A stretch of 64,000 bases of DNA from a virus. Shown piece after piece: positions 55,780 to 64,000 of the stretch. The stretch lies in the IMG/VR virus record IMGVR_UViG_3300020202_000064, positions 30,000 to 93,999 of that record; one strand, given 5' to 3'. The translations under genes and the position numbers were made by a program. The notes beneath the pieces are model-generated. The model had not been told where the DNA came from and did no database searches. It worked only from the letters and a program-made list of their open reading frames with translations. Numbering within the stretch: position 1 is the stretch's first letter; each line of letters opens with the position of its first letter.

Positions 55780-56432
55780 TTCTTATAAGCCCCCGCTAAA
55801 CCTGCCGCAAAACCCCAACCTTCAAACTTATCCGTGGCGTCTCGTACAAATTCATTAAGTACGCGCTTCAATTCTTCAAATCCGCCGTTCGGGTCATCTG
55901 GATGTGGGTAGTCGTGGAAAAGCATCGGTGCTCCCTTTTTCAACTTTGGATACCATGCAAGAATATCCGATTTAACATTCTCATAATCATGTGCCGCGTC
56001 AATGAAAGCAGCATCCAGCGATTCATCAGCGTAGTCCTTCGCTGCCTCTACAGATGGCATCTGAACAATGGTTACATTATCCTGATACCCATGGTTGAAA
56101 ATATTAAACTCAAACTCTTCACGCGTCGAAGCACCTTTGAGGGTTTCTTGATGTTCGGCGGAACCGGTAAAAATATCAACCACATCCAAATGAAATCGGG
56201 TTAGGTCTGCACCACTGAGCAATGTAAGCGACGTTCGTCCTTTCCAAGCGCCAACCTCTACCATTCTTCCGCGAATCTTGCCAGCCATATCCCACATGAT
56301 AGGAATTTGTGCATTGCACAGCCATCCATCTATTTGGGTGATTTCTTGAATTAATTTCTGAATGAACTCAGGTCTGTAAAGATTGAGAGCGCGAACAGAG
56401 CACGCAAAAGGGCCAAGAGGATATTTACTCAT
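55776..56432 (-). CDS. class I methyltransferase (Methyltransf_24-like)
   Basis: GRMVEVGAWKGRTSLTLL, LDVVDIFTG, LDAAFIDAAHDYENVKSDILAWYPKLKKGAPMLFHDYPHPDD. Third member of this family in the window. 218 aa. Confidence 0.82.
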   Translation of the reverse strand: MSKYPLGPFACSVRALNLYRPEFIQKLIQEITQIDGWLCNAQIPIMWDMAGKIRGRMVEVGAWKGRTSLTLLSGADLTRFHLDVVDIFTGSAEHQETLKGASTREEFEFNIFNHGYQDNVTIVQMPSVEAAKDYADESLDAAFIDAAHDYENVKSDILAWYPKLKKGAPMLFHDYPHPDDPNGGFEELKRVLNEFVRDATDKFEGWGFAAGLAGAYKK

Positions 56433-56464
56433 TGATTAATGAATCTTATAAGTTGTTAAACATG

Positions 56465-57208
56465 TCAATACTCTTTTAATGGGTCGAATTCCTGACTTCC
56501 AATATGGATATGGCGCAATTTATCCAAATGAAAACAGGCGAATGGAACCCCGTCCCCGGAAATCGCTCGTAAAACTTCAGTTGCATATCGCTCAATATGA
56601 ATCCCTTGCACGGTTGGAAAATTATTTTTAAAAAACGAACCGAGTGTCCAAGCGTCGCGAGAACGCATCACGTTAGCGCGGAAGCTAAAACAGTCAAGAT
56701 GTGGGAAGATTAAATCATCACCCTTGTCCGAAATAAGAAGAGAAGGGAGTATGTCTTCCCGGTCGAGTACCCGAACGCACATTTTTTCCGGATGCTTATC
56801 CAGATAATCCATAGCTTGAACAATTCGAGCTTTCACGTGTTCAAAACCCTCTGGCGCTTTTAGAATAACATCATCCTCAATCCAGAATACATACGGGTTG
56901 GATTGAACCTGACTAGATTGCATCAGTCTACATATATCTTTAGAATGTTCTACATAGTGACTATTATCATTATGCTTCCATTGACCTTCATTCTCAATTA
57001 CATCGAAACTATGTTGCCGAAAGAACCCGTTCATGGCGACTCTTTTATATGCATCCTTTGTACCTTCATACTTAATATGGGCTACCATCTTACGAAAGAA
57101 GGGTGGATGTTTTATAGTTTCTAGATACTTGACTGTTGTAGGATAGGTATCCTTGTCGTAATGTCCCTTTGTAGAGGTAAACATTGCTAATGTAATAGGC
57201 AAACTCAT
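56465..57208 (-). CDS. glycosyltransferase-like protein, 247 aa
   Basis: Start MSLPITLAMFTSTKGHYDKDTY (ATGA overlap). NPYVFWIEDDVILKAPEGFEHVKARI provides an EDD metal-binding site; a C-terminal His/Asp-rich end follows (FHLDKLRHIHIGS). Probable GT-A fold. Confidence 0.65.
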   Translation of the reverse strand: MSLPITLAMFTSTKGHYDKDTYPTTVKYLETIKHPPFFRKMVAHIKYEGTKDAYKRVAMNGFFRQHSFDVIENEGQWKHNDNSHYVEHSKDICRLMQSSQVQSNPYVFWIEDDVILKAPEGFEHVKARIVQAMDYLDKHPEKMCVRVLDREDILPSLLISDKGDDLIFPHLDCFSFRANVMRSRDAWTLGSFFKNNFPTVQGIHIERYATEVLRAISGDGVPFACFHLDKLRHIHIGSQEFDPLKEY

Positions 57209-58086
57209 ATTTTCACCAAATCCTTCCAATCGTGGTTATCCTTGAATTGTCTATCGCCAACCACATGAAAACGATAAAAGTCATTCAATATCTTCTCAGT
57301 GTTAAAGTGACGACGAATATTTGGGTCCATATCATCTGGCTTAGTCTTCAAAATATACTCTTTCAAAGCTTGTACCGTATTGGAAATACCCGCCTCCCGG
57401 AGACAACGCTTGAAGTCTAAGCGCTGTGCATCACGTTTTTGGAAGTTTTCCGATATATTCTGACCACGGTTCTCAATGCCAAGCAAACAGTGATTCGCGC
57501 CCCACGGGTATAGGTAATATTTTACGTAATGGTCTACGAAATGGTATGGGTCTGGCCGCTTGATTGGGCGCACGTTAAACCGCACGTTATTCTCAATTGG
57601 AAAGATTTGAGAAAGTTCAACCCCCGCACCCTTACCATCAAGTCGCTTTAATCCCTCGTGTGGATTGCCGAAGTATTGAAGGCTCTCATGAAATTCAAAT
57701 AAGAACGGCTTGTTATAATAAAAGATGATGTTAGCGCCCTGCTGCTGGAAGAAGTCCGCGTGTGCTCGCGCGTCTTTTGCAAACTCTGGATTCAACCGTT
57801 CCAGCACATCTATTTGTAAACACCAATCACCCTCCTTAATTGGGCCGCAATAAAGATAATGATTTCGACTGAAATCGTGTCGGCGGCAAAACGGAAGATA
57901 GATTATCTGTCCGGCGCCTTTGACTGATTCCAAATATTCAGCTTCATCATCAAAATCTCGACCATGATATACCGCCACAATACCATCGAAGTATTGCTTG
58001 ATTGGTTCGACCAATTCTTTCAAGTCTTCTAGAGAGCCGGGACCGGCCATAAACACCAACCAAAACTTTTTATTTATGATTTCCAT
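57205..58086 (-). CDS. glycosyltransferase-like protein, 293 aa
   Basis: WLVFMAGPGSLEDLKELVEPIKQYFDGIVAVYHG, IIYLPFCRRHDFSRNHYLYCGPIKEGDWCLQIDVLERL: a GT2-like arrangement in which QIDVLE replaces the usual QIDADE, so catalytic acid positions are altered. Soluble. Activity uncertain. Confidence 0.62.
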   Translation of the reverse strand: MEIINKKFWLVFMAGPGSLEDLKELVEPIKQYFDGIVAVYHGRDFDDEAEYLESVKGAGQIIYLPFCRRHDFSRNHYLYCGPIKEGDWCLQIDVLERLNPEFAKDARAHADFFQQQGANIIFYYNKPFLFEFHESLQYFGNPHEGLKRLDGKGAGVELSQIFPIENNVRFNVRPIKRPDPYHFVDHYVKYYLYPWGANHCLLGIENRGQNISENFQKRDAQRLDFKRCLREAGISNTVQALKEYILKTKPDDMDPNIRRHFNTEKILNDFYRFHVVGDRQFKDNHDWKDLVKI

Positions 58087-58280
58087 GTATTTGTTAAATT
58101 CCTATTTTCTAACCATCTGTCCAGCCAAAATTCAAAATCCTTATCCTCTAGATAGAACACGGGTGGTGAATCACTCGGAATAATATTAAGTATAAGTTGG
58201 TTGAAACGAAGGTCTGGCGCAGCCGCCCAAGCCGTTTCAATTTTATTTAAAATTCGTTTAATTCGAAGTGGATTTCTCAT
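58074..58280 (-). CDS. YihD/DUF1040-like small protein, 68 aa
   Basis: MRNPLRIKRILNKIETAWAAAPDLRFNQLILNI ... VFYLEDKDFEFWLDRWL matches the MRNPxRIxRILxLIExxW..PDLRxGQLI...FYxED pattern of DUF1040. Such genes recur in phages; function unknown. Start chosen at MRNP, 1 nt after the upstream stop. Confidence 0.72.
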   Translation of the reverse strand: MRNPLRIKRILNKIETAWAAAPDLRFNQLILNIIPSDSPPVFYLEDKDFEFWLDRWLENRNLTNTWKS

Positions 58281-58281
58281 T

Positions 58282-58737
58282 TTATTTTTTTTTCGGCAAG
58301 TAACCATTGTACCAGTTTCCACCCCAACCCTGTTTACAAACGTAAATCAATTCACATTTCCATCGCAAAGGAACTCCACCATCTTTCTCATCGCCATAAA
58401 ACTTCCTACCGGGCCTACCCATGTTTGGGTCGAATATAGTCATTCCAAAATCATCCTTGCGCACAATTATGTAATGTCCACCACCTTCAAAATTCAATGA
58501 TGGAACCGAGGCTAGATAATGACCATTGAATACAAAATACTCAAATAGAAGTGCGTTCCACCAGAACCTACATTTATTAAGTGCGTTGTATACGTCATAC
58601 GAACTCATTGGAATATCACCAAATACAGAAATAAAATCCTGTACTGGGACACCAAGTAACATCGCCAAGCATGTTTGACCACACGTATTATTATCTGGTT
58701 GTTGCTGGTGAATTATTTCGAATTTGTCGTTTTCCAT
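58282..58737 (-). CDS. C39-like papain-fold peptidase
   Basis: QQPDNNTCGQTCLAMLLGVPVQDFISVFG holds the Gln and catalytic Cys, GGGHYIIVRKDDFGMTIFDPNMG the His and Asp. 151 aa, no ABC or membrane domain. Related domains remove leader peptides or act on cell-wall or conjugates. Its place among glycosyltransferases is unexpected. Confidence 0.75.
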   Translation of the reverse strand: MENDKFEIIHQQQPDNNTCGQTCLAMLLGVPVQDFISVFGDIPMSSYDVYNALNKCRFWWNALLFEYFVFNGHYLASVPSLNFEGGGHYIIVRKDDFGMTIFDPNMGRPGRKFYGDEKDGGVPLRWKCELIYVCKQGWGGNWYNGYLPKKK

Positions 58738-59507
58738 AATGGTAGTCCATGCGCTTTTGTCGCGCGTTTCAATAACTCTTCTTCAGAAGTAACATGTTTA
58801 TTTGGGTCGCCTCCCGTAGCTTCTTCCCAAAATTTCTTCCACCACGTTGCGCGGGAAGCGCGGTCCTTCAAATTAAGATACCCTAAGTGCATCGTATATG
58901 GCATACCCTGTTCTGCATAAGCTCGTAACGAATCAATAGTTAAATTATCAAGCAGGGATACAGTGGGTACAAGTGCGCCATTTTTATCGATAAGTTCATC
59001 CGTACTCGTCTTGTTATAGTCAGGTCTACCGTCAGACTTAAGACCAAATCGAACCGCACCGCGATATAATCCACGTTTATGAATATACCACTTACGACCA
59101 ATGTTTACAAAATTATTCGGGTCGCCATACAAATCAATGGTTGGAACGAAGAAAGCCTGAAAACTTCCATCCAACAAATGCTGACCGAGAATATGGAGAA
59201 TTTCCTTATCGCCGCACCAGCGTTCATCCAAATTCTGCTGAATAAGTAAATCGCCAGTACATTGCTGCAATGCATTATTTTCCATTTTACCATAGTAGAA
59301 CGGGTCAGAATGGATAAGTGGCGGCTGAGTTATTAGAATGGGGAAATTTTTCTCTTCCTCCTTAAGAGCATCGAGTGTGCCGTCGTCACTTGGACCAACT
59401 GATATACTTATCTCATCTGCGTATAAAGACCAATTAGCAAGGGCGTCTTTATAATCAAAGCCGTATTTTAATATATTCCAAGCTGTTGTATATATAGAAA
59501 TTTTCAT
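58713..59507 (-). CDS. glycosyltransferase GT2-like, 264 aa
   Basis: ISIYTTAWNILKYGFDYKDALANWSLYADEISISVGPSDDGTLDAL and DLLIQQNLDERWCGDKEIL follow GT2 layout with weak D-x-D. LYRGAVRFGLKSDGRPDYNKTSTDELIDKNG is a later conserved block. Overlaps the peptidase gene by 25 nt. Confidence 0.7.
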   Translation of the reverse strand: MKISIYTTAWNILKYGFDYKDALANWSLYADEISISVGPSDDGTLDALKEEEKNFPILITQPPLIHSDPFYYGKMENNALQQCTGDLLIQQNLDERWCGDKEILHILGQHLLDGSFQAFFVPTIDLYGDPNNFVNIGRKWYIHKRGLYRGAVRFGLKSDGRPDYNKTSTDELIDKNGALVPTVSLLDNLTIDSLRAYAEQGMPYTMHLGYLNLKDRASRATWWKKFWEEATGGDPNKHVTSEEELLKRATKAHGLPLWKTTNSK

Positions 59508-59510
59508 AAA

Positions 59511-59861
59511 TTAGTCTATCCACTTTCCAATCGTGCGGAGAAACGCTTCTGCACGCATTGCGGCACTAGCGTGACACTGGAATCCGGCAATTCGATGTGG
59601 TTGTTTTTTGAAATTTAATCTCATTGTCACTTTAGAAAGTTCCATTATATATCGATTAACTAATTTTTCGTCTAATAGTTTTTCGACATCGTGCATGGCG
59701 TTGAGGTCGGCGGTATAAAACGGTAGCATCTGTGCGTTGTCATATGTCCTAAACCTGTCCGGTATATTTGGTGGCCAACCCATACCAGCAAGTGGCGGTA
59801 CGGTGTTGATTGTCCACCCGCACGCCTCCGCAATCGCAATACGTTGTGCTTCGGGTGTCAT
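59511..59861 (-). CDS. phage ABA-sandwich-like protein, 116 aa
   Basis: Start MTPEAQRIAIAEACGW, then PFYTADLNAMHDVEKLLDE and RAEAFLRTIGKWID: the DLNAMH...RAEAFLRT pattern of phage ABA-sandwich/DUF2591-like proteins. Tandem with a paralogue directly upstream (TAATG overlap). Function unknown. Confidence 0.72.
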   Translation of the reverse strand: MTPEAQRIAIAEACGWTINTVPPLAGMGWPPNIPDRFRTYDNAQMLPFYTADLNAMHDVEKLLDEKLVNRYIMELSKVTMRLNFKKQPHRIAGFQCHASAAMRAEAFLRTIGKWID

Positions 59862-60247
59862 TAGTCTATCCACTTGTTAAGGGTTCGAAGGAAGGCTTCG
59901 GCGCGTTGGGCGGCGGTTGCGCGAACAGCACGAACGAATGCCCAGCGATTGAGGTTAATTGAGCCGATAGTGGATTTGTAACCTAAGACAATCTTACAAA
60001 GATGGTCCGCAAAGTCTTCCATTTGTTCGTGGGACTTTATCACGGTTTCCTCCGCCTCGTGCATGGCGTTCAAATCATTTACATAATCTTTAACACCAGT
60101 ACGAATTGTTCCTAAATCATGACCCTGCCAGATTTTCCCACCTTTGGGGTTAAACCAAATGTCCGTAGATTGATTATCCTTATCATCATACAGTGGTTTC
60201 CATCCGGCGGCGAGCGCAATAGTTAAATTTTGATGTTCTGGATTCAT
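59861..60247 (-). CDS. phage ABA-sandwich-like protein, 128 aa
   Basis: MNPEHQNLTIALAAGW ... VKDYVNDLNAMHEAEETV ... QRAEAFLRTLNKWID; shares frame layout and C-terminus with the neighbour at 59511, so a tandem duplication that has diverged strongly in the middle. Confidence 0.72.
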   Translation of the reverse strand: MNPEHQNLTIALAAGWKPLYDDKDNQSTDIWFNPKGGKIWQGHDLGTIRTGVKDYVNDLNAMHEAEETVIKSHEQMEDFADHLCKIVLGYKSTIGSINLNRWAFVRAVRATAAQRAEAFLRTLNKWID

Positions 60248-61047
60248 AGATTCAAATTATCCCAACAACTAAACGATAATTTTTTATCGATATATATTTG
60301 GGGAATTTTCCCCACTGGCCATTTTCCAGCAATTGCCAACTCCCATTCTTCGTCCGTATGTTCTGGGAATACATATTTTTCAGTTGGTGCAATTTCCCAA
60401 GTAACAGCTTTCGTATCTGTGCGCATGCGCACGCGCCCGCCCGCGCAGTCGCGAATGGTCCACTTACCAATATCGACCGCCAAAGGGGGATGCCCTGTAA
60501 AATGTAAGTAGCTATTTTCCTTGTAATATTTCTGAATCTGTTCCTCGCGCCAAGGTCCATGGTGATACGGGCCAGCGCCATAGGGTCCGAGAGGAATAGA
60601 GAACTCCATCAGTCGATAGAAATCAGTCTTTATAATATGGGCGCGCTCAGAGTATATGTCTGCGCCAGCGGTTGGTCCGGCTAGCGCCACGGACTTCACG
60701 TTGTCTTGCTCGACCAATAATTTAAGAAACTCGAATTCTTCCTTTTCAAATGCGCGGCCAACTACTTGGTCATTCTGGAAATAAATCGTATATGGCGTGA
60801 ATACAGACGCCATCAAATCCCGCGTTCCAACTCCAAGACCGTTATTTTCCTTAGATTGAATGAATGTGTCAATCAATCCGGCGCGATAAAGTTCATATGC
60901 GTAGTCACTTTTACCATTATGTAGATAAGCTATACGATATGGAAATTTTACCTGATTTCTAATAGAAGAAATGCAGTGTTTAGTTTCCTGTGGTTTCTGG
61001 AAATCCAAAATGGCAAACGTTACCTCTGGCTCTAAATAATCTTTCAT
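60244..61047 (-). CDS. glycosyltransferase GT2-like, 267 aa
   Basis: VTFAILDFQKPQETKHCISSIRNQVKFPYRIAYLHNGKSDY, SKENNGLGVGTRDLMAS, YTIYFQNDQVVG (acidic motif weakened to QNDQ). GT2-type start and NGLG motif. Possibly catalytically altered. Confidence 0.68.
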   Translation of the reverse strand: MKDYLEPEVTFAILDFQKPQETKHCISSIRNQVKFPYRIAYLHNGKSDYAYELYRAGLIDTFIQSKENNGLGVGTRDLMASVFTPYTIYFQNDQVVGRAFEKEEFEFLKLLVEQDNVKSVALAGPTAGADIYSERAHIIKTDFYRLMEFSIPLGPYGAGPYHHGPWREEQIQKYYKENSYLHFTGHPPLAVDIGKWTIRDCAGGRVRMRTDTKAVTWEIAPTEKYVFPEHTDEEWELAIAGKWPVGKIPQIYIDKKLSFSCWDNLNL

Positions 61048-61637
61048 GATTTTTGTTTATTTGCTACAACACGAACCAACTCGATAACATCCAAACAATC
61101 TTGAACGGCGGTGTGTGCGGTTTCGGTATTTCTTAGTCCAGCGCGAATTCTACATTCCTTTAAACTTGGCTTAACTTCGTCCTTATCGTAAATTATGAAA
61201 TTTTCTGTCGGGTCAAGAAATCGATGCGAAACACTTTTTCTCAAAAAATTTTGAAATTTCGGCTCGCGGCTCAGAAACGGCACATCGAACGAACCAATAT
61301 TCTTTCCCGCTAGAGTAATTCTTTTGTTTAAACCGAAAACACCCATGTATTCGGACCCAAAGTTTTCACTAACGAATCGCAAGAACTGTGTGATAGCAGA
61401 TGTAAGAGAGTAACGGCAGGAACTTTGCCACTTATTCAATAGACCGGTTTTGAGATGTAATTGTATTGCATCGAAATTTCCGCGCACTTGACCCTCATCA
61501 ATATACATTTCGAATTTTGGCAATTCGTTTAATGGTATTTGATTTGACGTATCATCAATAACGGCGCCGAGTTGTATTATAGAATCTGTCTCTGGATTAA
61601 GGCCAAGAGTTTCGATATCTATTGCTATATATTTCAT
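61044..61637 (-). CDS. DnaQ-like DEDDh 3'-5' exonuclease
   Basis: IAIDIETLGLNPETD (Exo I), LAGKNIGSFDVPFLS (Exo II), NTETAHTAVQDCLDVIELV (Exo III with H and D). 197 aa. A second DEDDh exonuclease besides the one fused into the polymerase operon, here at the head of the sugar island. May trim RNA or DNA. Confidence 0.85.
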   Translation of the reverse strand: MKYIAIDIETLGLNPETDSIIQLGAVIDDTSNQIPLNELPKFEMYIDEGQVRGNFDAIQLHLKTGLLNKWQSSCRYSLTSAITQFLRFVSENFGSEYMGVFGLNKRITLAGKNIGSFDVPFLSREPKFQNFLRKSVSHRFLDPTENFIIYDKDEVKPSLKECRIRAGLRNTETAHTAVQDCLDVIELVRVVANKQKS

Positions 61638-62539
61638 GTTGAAAGTTTAAGGATTTTTGAAGCCACCGCTATCCCACTAAATTTTTCTTTATGATGGGCG
61701 AGGTAGTAAGCATGGAGTCTATTCTTAAATTTTTGCTTTGCGTCGTTATCCTGCATAAATTGCGCGATAAACATAGCGACTGAAGATGGGGTTGGGTCAA
61801 CTTCATCGTACTCAGGGAATACATCAGATGGTAATAATTCTTGACGAGTTGTCATATCATTGCAGATAACGGGGATTGACCCCGTAGCCATCGCCTCAAT
61901 TACTGGTAGATTCAAACCCTCAAATTTACCAAGGCACATTACGAAATCGGCGCCATTATAAAATGCATTGAGGTTAGCCTTCTTAACTAGGCCGAAATTT
62001 GTACCCCAATCAATATTTTCATGTCCAATCATCGCGACTTCCTTCGATTCAACGCCGAGAAGGAGTAATGCATGATACCCAATTCCAACGCGCTTATTCG
62101 GGTCGTATTTCCTGCCCGCAAATAGGAAGCGCCACTTCCAATCTAGATTTTCCGGCCTTTCTTCCCACATTCTATAAACTGGCATGATGGGTTGATGAAT
62201 GATTTCGGAATCAAATCCTGTATATTTCACGAGTTCATTTTTTGTGAACTTAGAAATAGAGGTAATGACATGCGCCCCACCTATCTGACGCTTAAGTTTA
62301 TTCTCGTCAAAATGGGGATGAATCGACTTCGGAACATCGAGAACGTTAAAGACGCATTTTCCTAAAGCGCCAGTTTTTTCAATTTTTTCTAAAATTTCGT
62401 CGTACCACCCATTATTAGCATAGATGATATCGGCTTCTTCGATTGTTTCAGTTATCGTATGTCCCAATTCCACAAATCCTTTTTCGATTTGCGGCAACTG
62501 GCACCATTCACATTTTCCTCCGTATGTAAAAATCTTCAT
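61634..62539 (-). CDS. glycosyltransferase GT4-like, 301 aa
   Basis: WRFLFAGRKYDPNKRVGIGYHALLLLG, YNGADFVMCLGKFEGLNLPVIEAMATGSIPVICNDMTTRQELLP is the GT-B family 4 donor site (E-x7-E). First gene of the leftward island, next to the divergent control region. Confidence 0.87.
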   Translation of the reverse strand: MKIFTYGGKCEWCQLPQIEKGFVELGHTITETIEEADIIYANNGWYDEILEKIEKTGALGKCVFNVLDVPKSIHPHFDENKLKRQIGGAHVITSISKFTKNELVKYTGFDSEIIHQPIMPVYRMWEERPENLDWKWRFLFAGRKYDPNKRVGIGYHALLLLGVESKEVAMIGHENIDWGTNFGLVKKANLNAFYNGADFVMCLGKFEGLNLPVIEAMATGSIPVICNDMTTRQELLPSDVFPEYDEVDPTPSSVAMFIAQFMQDNDAKQKFKNRLHAYYLAHHKEKFSGIAVASKILKLST

Positions 62540-62682
62540 TTTTATCTAAATCATTCAACCATATGTTTTTGCCGTATGTCCTCTCGGCTATTTCCTACAT
62601 AAATTCTCATATTTTCTATATCCTGCAAGACTTTGTAGTTTTGGTCAACCTCAAAAATATTGCATTTTCTTATAAAAAATGC

Positions 62683-62710
62683 TTGACACACTCCCAAACT
62701 ATTATATTTA
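62683..62710 (+). promoter_or_regulatory. sigma70-like promoter of the possible ncRNA
   Basis: TTGACA and TATTTA (16-bp spacing), AT-rich surround. No gene begins for 400 nt downstream, which favours an RNA product. Confidence 0.4.
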
Positions 62711-63066
62711 TCGAAGCGTAGCGGAGATAAATACCTCCTAACCCAGCGTAGCTTGTGGAATCAAAGACGCAAACGTACCAATGTTGTTTCGGAATACAAC
62801 CCCAAAAGAAAGAGATAACCGAATCCCGCAGGCGAAGCCGAGGAATGCAGGTTTTCCCCCGATAGGGGGAACATAGGATATACGAACCTCGGGGCGCTTA
62901 CATGTTGGGTTGGGCTTAAGGCGAGGTGTATTCAAACATCTTTTCATTTTTCGGTTTCCGCGAGGCCAAAGGCCGAGGTATTTGAACATCAAACAATTGT
63001 GTGGGTTTTTTACAATTTTTTTACAATTAGATATGGACAAATGTCAGATGGTCGAAAGAAATATCC

Positions 63067-63095
63067 TTGACACATCTAACAATAAGATGAGATTA
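63067..63095 (+). promoter_or_regulatory. promoter-like site for rightward genes
   Basis: TTGACA with AGATTA or GATTAG at 17-18 bp, 12 nt before the ATG of 63107. The -10 is weak. Confidence 0.4.
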
Positions 63096-63106
63096 GATTC
63101 ACTTAT

Positions 63107-63535
63107 ATGACACTTGTAGAAATCAAAAATCAGGTTGTGGAGGTTCTAATCAAGAAGCAAACGTTCGATGTGAACGACTTTGAAAAAATCAAAGTATCAG
63201 AAGATTTGGTAAAAAGCCGCGATTCTCTTATTAGAGAGGCTCTGAAAGACTTAGTTGAAACAAAGTTTGTCCGAGCAGGTAAAGCTGATGGTGATATTGA
63301 ATCTTCAGTGTGGGTTATGGAGTTTCCAGTTGGGTTCCATGGTCAACAGGTGGAAATTGACCTGCAAACCGCCAGCTTAGTAGCAAGTGTTATAAATCGA
63401 TATCGAGAAGCCAATAAGATTGAAGACCAGTATTGTAATGTACTGGCTATAAACCAAGCCGATATACAAAATCTTTGTGGAATAGCACTGGAATTGTTAA
63501 ACGATAGAGAAGAAGTTCAAGAAGAAACTGAATGA
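63107..63535 (+). CDS. hypothetical protein, 142 aa
   Basis: MTLVEIKNQVVEVLIKKQTFDVNDFEKIKVSEDLVKSRDSLIREALKDLVETKFVRAGKADG suggests a winged-helix-like N-terminus (helix-helix-helix with a basic turn); C-terminus is acidic. First gene of the rightward unit; its stop overlaps the kinase start (ATGA). Possibly regulatory. Confidence 0.6.
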   Translation: MTLVEIKNQVVEVLIKKQTFDVNDFEKIKVSEDLVKSRDSLIREALKDLVETKFVRAGKADGDIESSVWVMEFPVGFHGQQVEIDLQTASLVASVINRYREANKIEDQYCNVLAINQADIQNLCGIALELLNDREEVQEETE

Positions 63536-64000
63536 ATAACGACGCAATTGTAATTGGAATCGCTGGGGTGGCACGCGCTGGTAAGGATACCTTTGCCAGT
63601 CTAATAAAAAAATCAAAAAAGTTTGAAGGAAAGAAAATCCGACAACTTGCTTTTGCCGATGACCTGAAAGCTACGGCGGGAGAATTTCTTAAGGAATACT
63701 GTAACGTACCAGATGTAACCAAACTTACTGGCGACGCCAAGACAGATGTGCGTCCATTTTTGGTGTGGTATGGATGTTACATGAGAAAGCAAAACCCTCT
63801 TCATTGGGTTCAGCCTGTAGCGCAAAAAATTCTTCAGGATTCAGATACCGATGTATTTGTTGTAACGGATATACGTTTCAAGAACGAAGCCGATTGGATT
63901 CATGATATCGGAGGCAAGCTTATCCATGTGAAACGTTTCCAACCAGAGCCATTGCAGGCGTCGGTAGTCCCGCCAGCTAATGAAGAAGAAGCTAAAAACG
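63532..64000 (+). CDS. deoxynucleoside monophosphate kinase (3' end outside window)
   Basis: ATG at 63532 overlaps the upstream TGA. IGIAGVARAGKDTFASLI is a P-loop GxxxxGKDT; LAFADDLK, GDAKTDVRPFLVWYG and FVVTDIRFKNEADWI match phage dNMP kinases (T4 gene 1 type). Phosphorylates dNMPs in the nucleotide supply alongside RNR and ThyX. 156 codons seen, C-terminus missing. Confidence 0.88.
   Translation, partial: MNNDAIVIGIAGVARAGKDTFASLIKKSKKFEGKKIRQLAFADDLKATAGEFLKEYCNVPDVTKLTGDAKTDVRPFLVWYGCYMRKQNPLHWVQPVAQKILQDSDTDVFVVTDIRFKNEADWIHDIGGKLIHVKRFQPEPLQASVVPPANEEEAKN

Larger units (their letters stand above)
62540..63106. other. divergent control region, possible ncRNA
   Basis: 567 nt with no supported protein gene between leftward and rightward transcription. 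Hairpins include TTCCCCC-GATA-GGGGGAA (62850-62870), GGCC-AAA-GGCC (62960-62975) and CCTCG..CGAGG. Two TTGACA promoters point right. The GC-rich structured middle (about 62715-63000) could be a plus-strand ncRNA started at 62683. Confidence 0.45.

Noticed and set aside
62738-63040. 100-aa minus-strand reading frame in the divergent region
   Set aside because: Low-complexity, Arg/Pro/Cys-rich translation with no start signal; it crosses strong hairpins and looks non-coding.

Overview
The window reads as part of a large tailed-phage (jumbo-phage-like) genome. Nearly all genes lie on the minus strand and are packed with 1-4 nt stop/start overlaps (ATGA, TAATG). It carries a near-complete replication and nucleotide-metabolism set, about 38 tRNA genes, free-standing HNH endonucleases and a long glycosylation island. 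Base composition looks AT-rich. Many genes lack an obvious Shine-Dalgarno. The host cannot be named from the sequence. No portal, terminase or capsid gene is visible, so most virion genes must lie elsewhere.

Layout. 1-6.9 kb: accessory minus-strand operon (NADAR N-glycosidase, LemA and a membrane partner, PD-(D/E)XK nuclease, orphan tape-measure-like domain, Rnl5-like RNA ligase, Cys-phosphatase). 7-23.4 kb: a tRNA array transcribed leftward from a sigma70-like promoter near 23.63 kb. It has tRNAs for all 20 amino acids plus a putative amber suppressor (CUA anticodon), interleaved with small genes, five plus-strand HNH genes that abut tRNAs, and a family of short structured elements. 23.7-27.7 kb: FkbM methyltransferase, a Ro60/DUF2828-like vWA protein, HNH. 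27.7-38.4 kb: replication and recombination: DNA polymerase III alpha split into PHP, 3'-5' exonuclease and polymerase core, then phosphoesterase, RecB/Cas4-like nuclease, SLOG protein, TOPRIM primase, DnaB helicase, Vsr-like nuclease and RecA/UvsX. 38.4-46 kb: HNH, ThyX, GDP-mannose dehydratase-like, vWA, GMP reductase-like, NrdA/NrdB. 46.1-62.5 kb: sugar and modification island (glycosyltransferases, methyltransferases, two DegT-type enzymes, epimerase, C39-like peptidase). 62.5-63.1 kb: divergent control region, then two plus-strand genes including a dNMP kinase.

Most unusual signals. (1) Eleven elements share the form WTAAG-NNC-WWACAGC ... A-rich ... GNNCTTAG, where the NNN parts co-vary to keep a terminal helix. 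They sit between tRNAs, several start directly after a tRNA CCA, and one lies just upstream of the Ro60-like gene. (2) One of them (12785-12913) holds tRNA halves in permuted order, 3' half before 5' half, with matching acceptor and anticodon stems. (3) A canonical tRNA with a CUA anticodon lies beside a small gene that seems to start with two in-frame TAG codons, while TAG is almost unused as a stop here. (4) A GTGTAA motif lies a fixed 8 nt before many start codons. (5) Long variable arms occur on tRNAs with Ile, Gln, Asn and Lys anticodons, while three Leu-anticodon tRNAs lack them.

All calls are by eye from sequence and translated proteins. No database search or folding was run.
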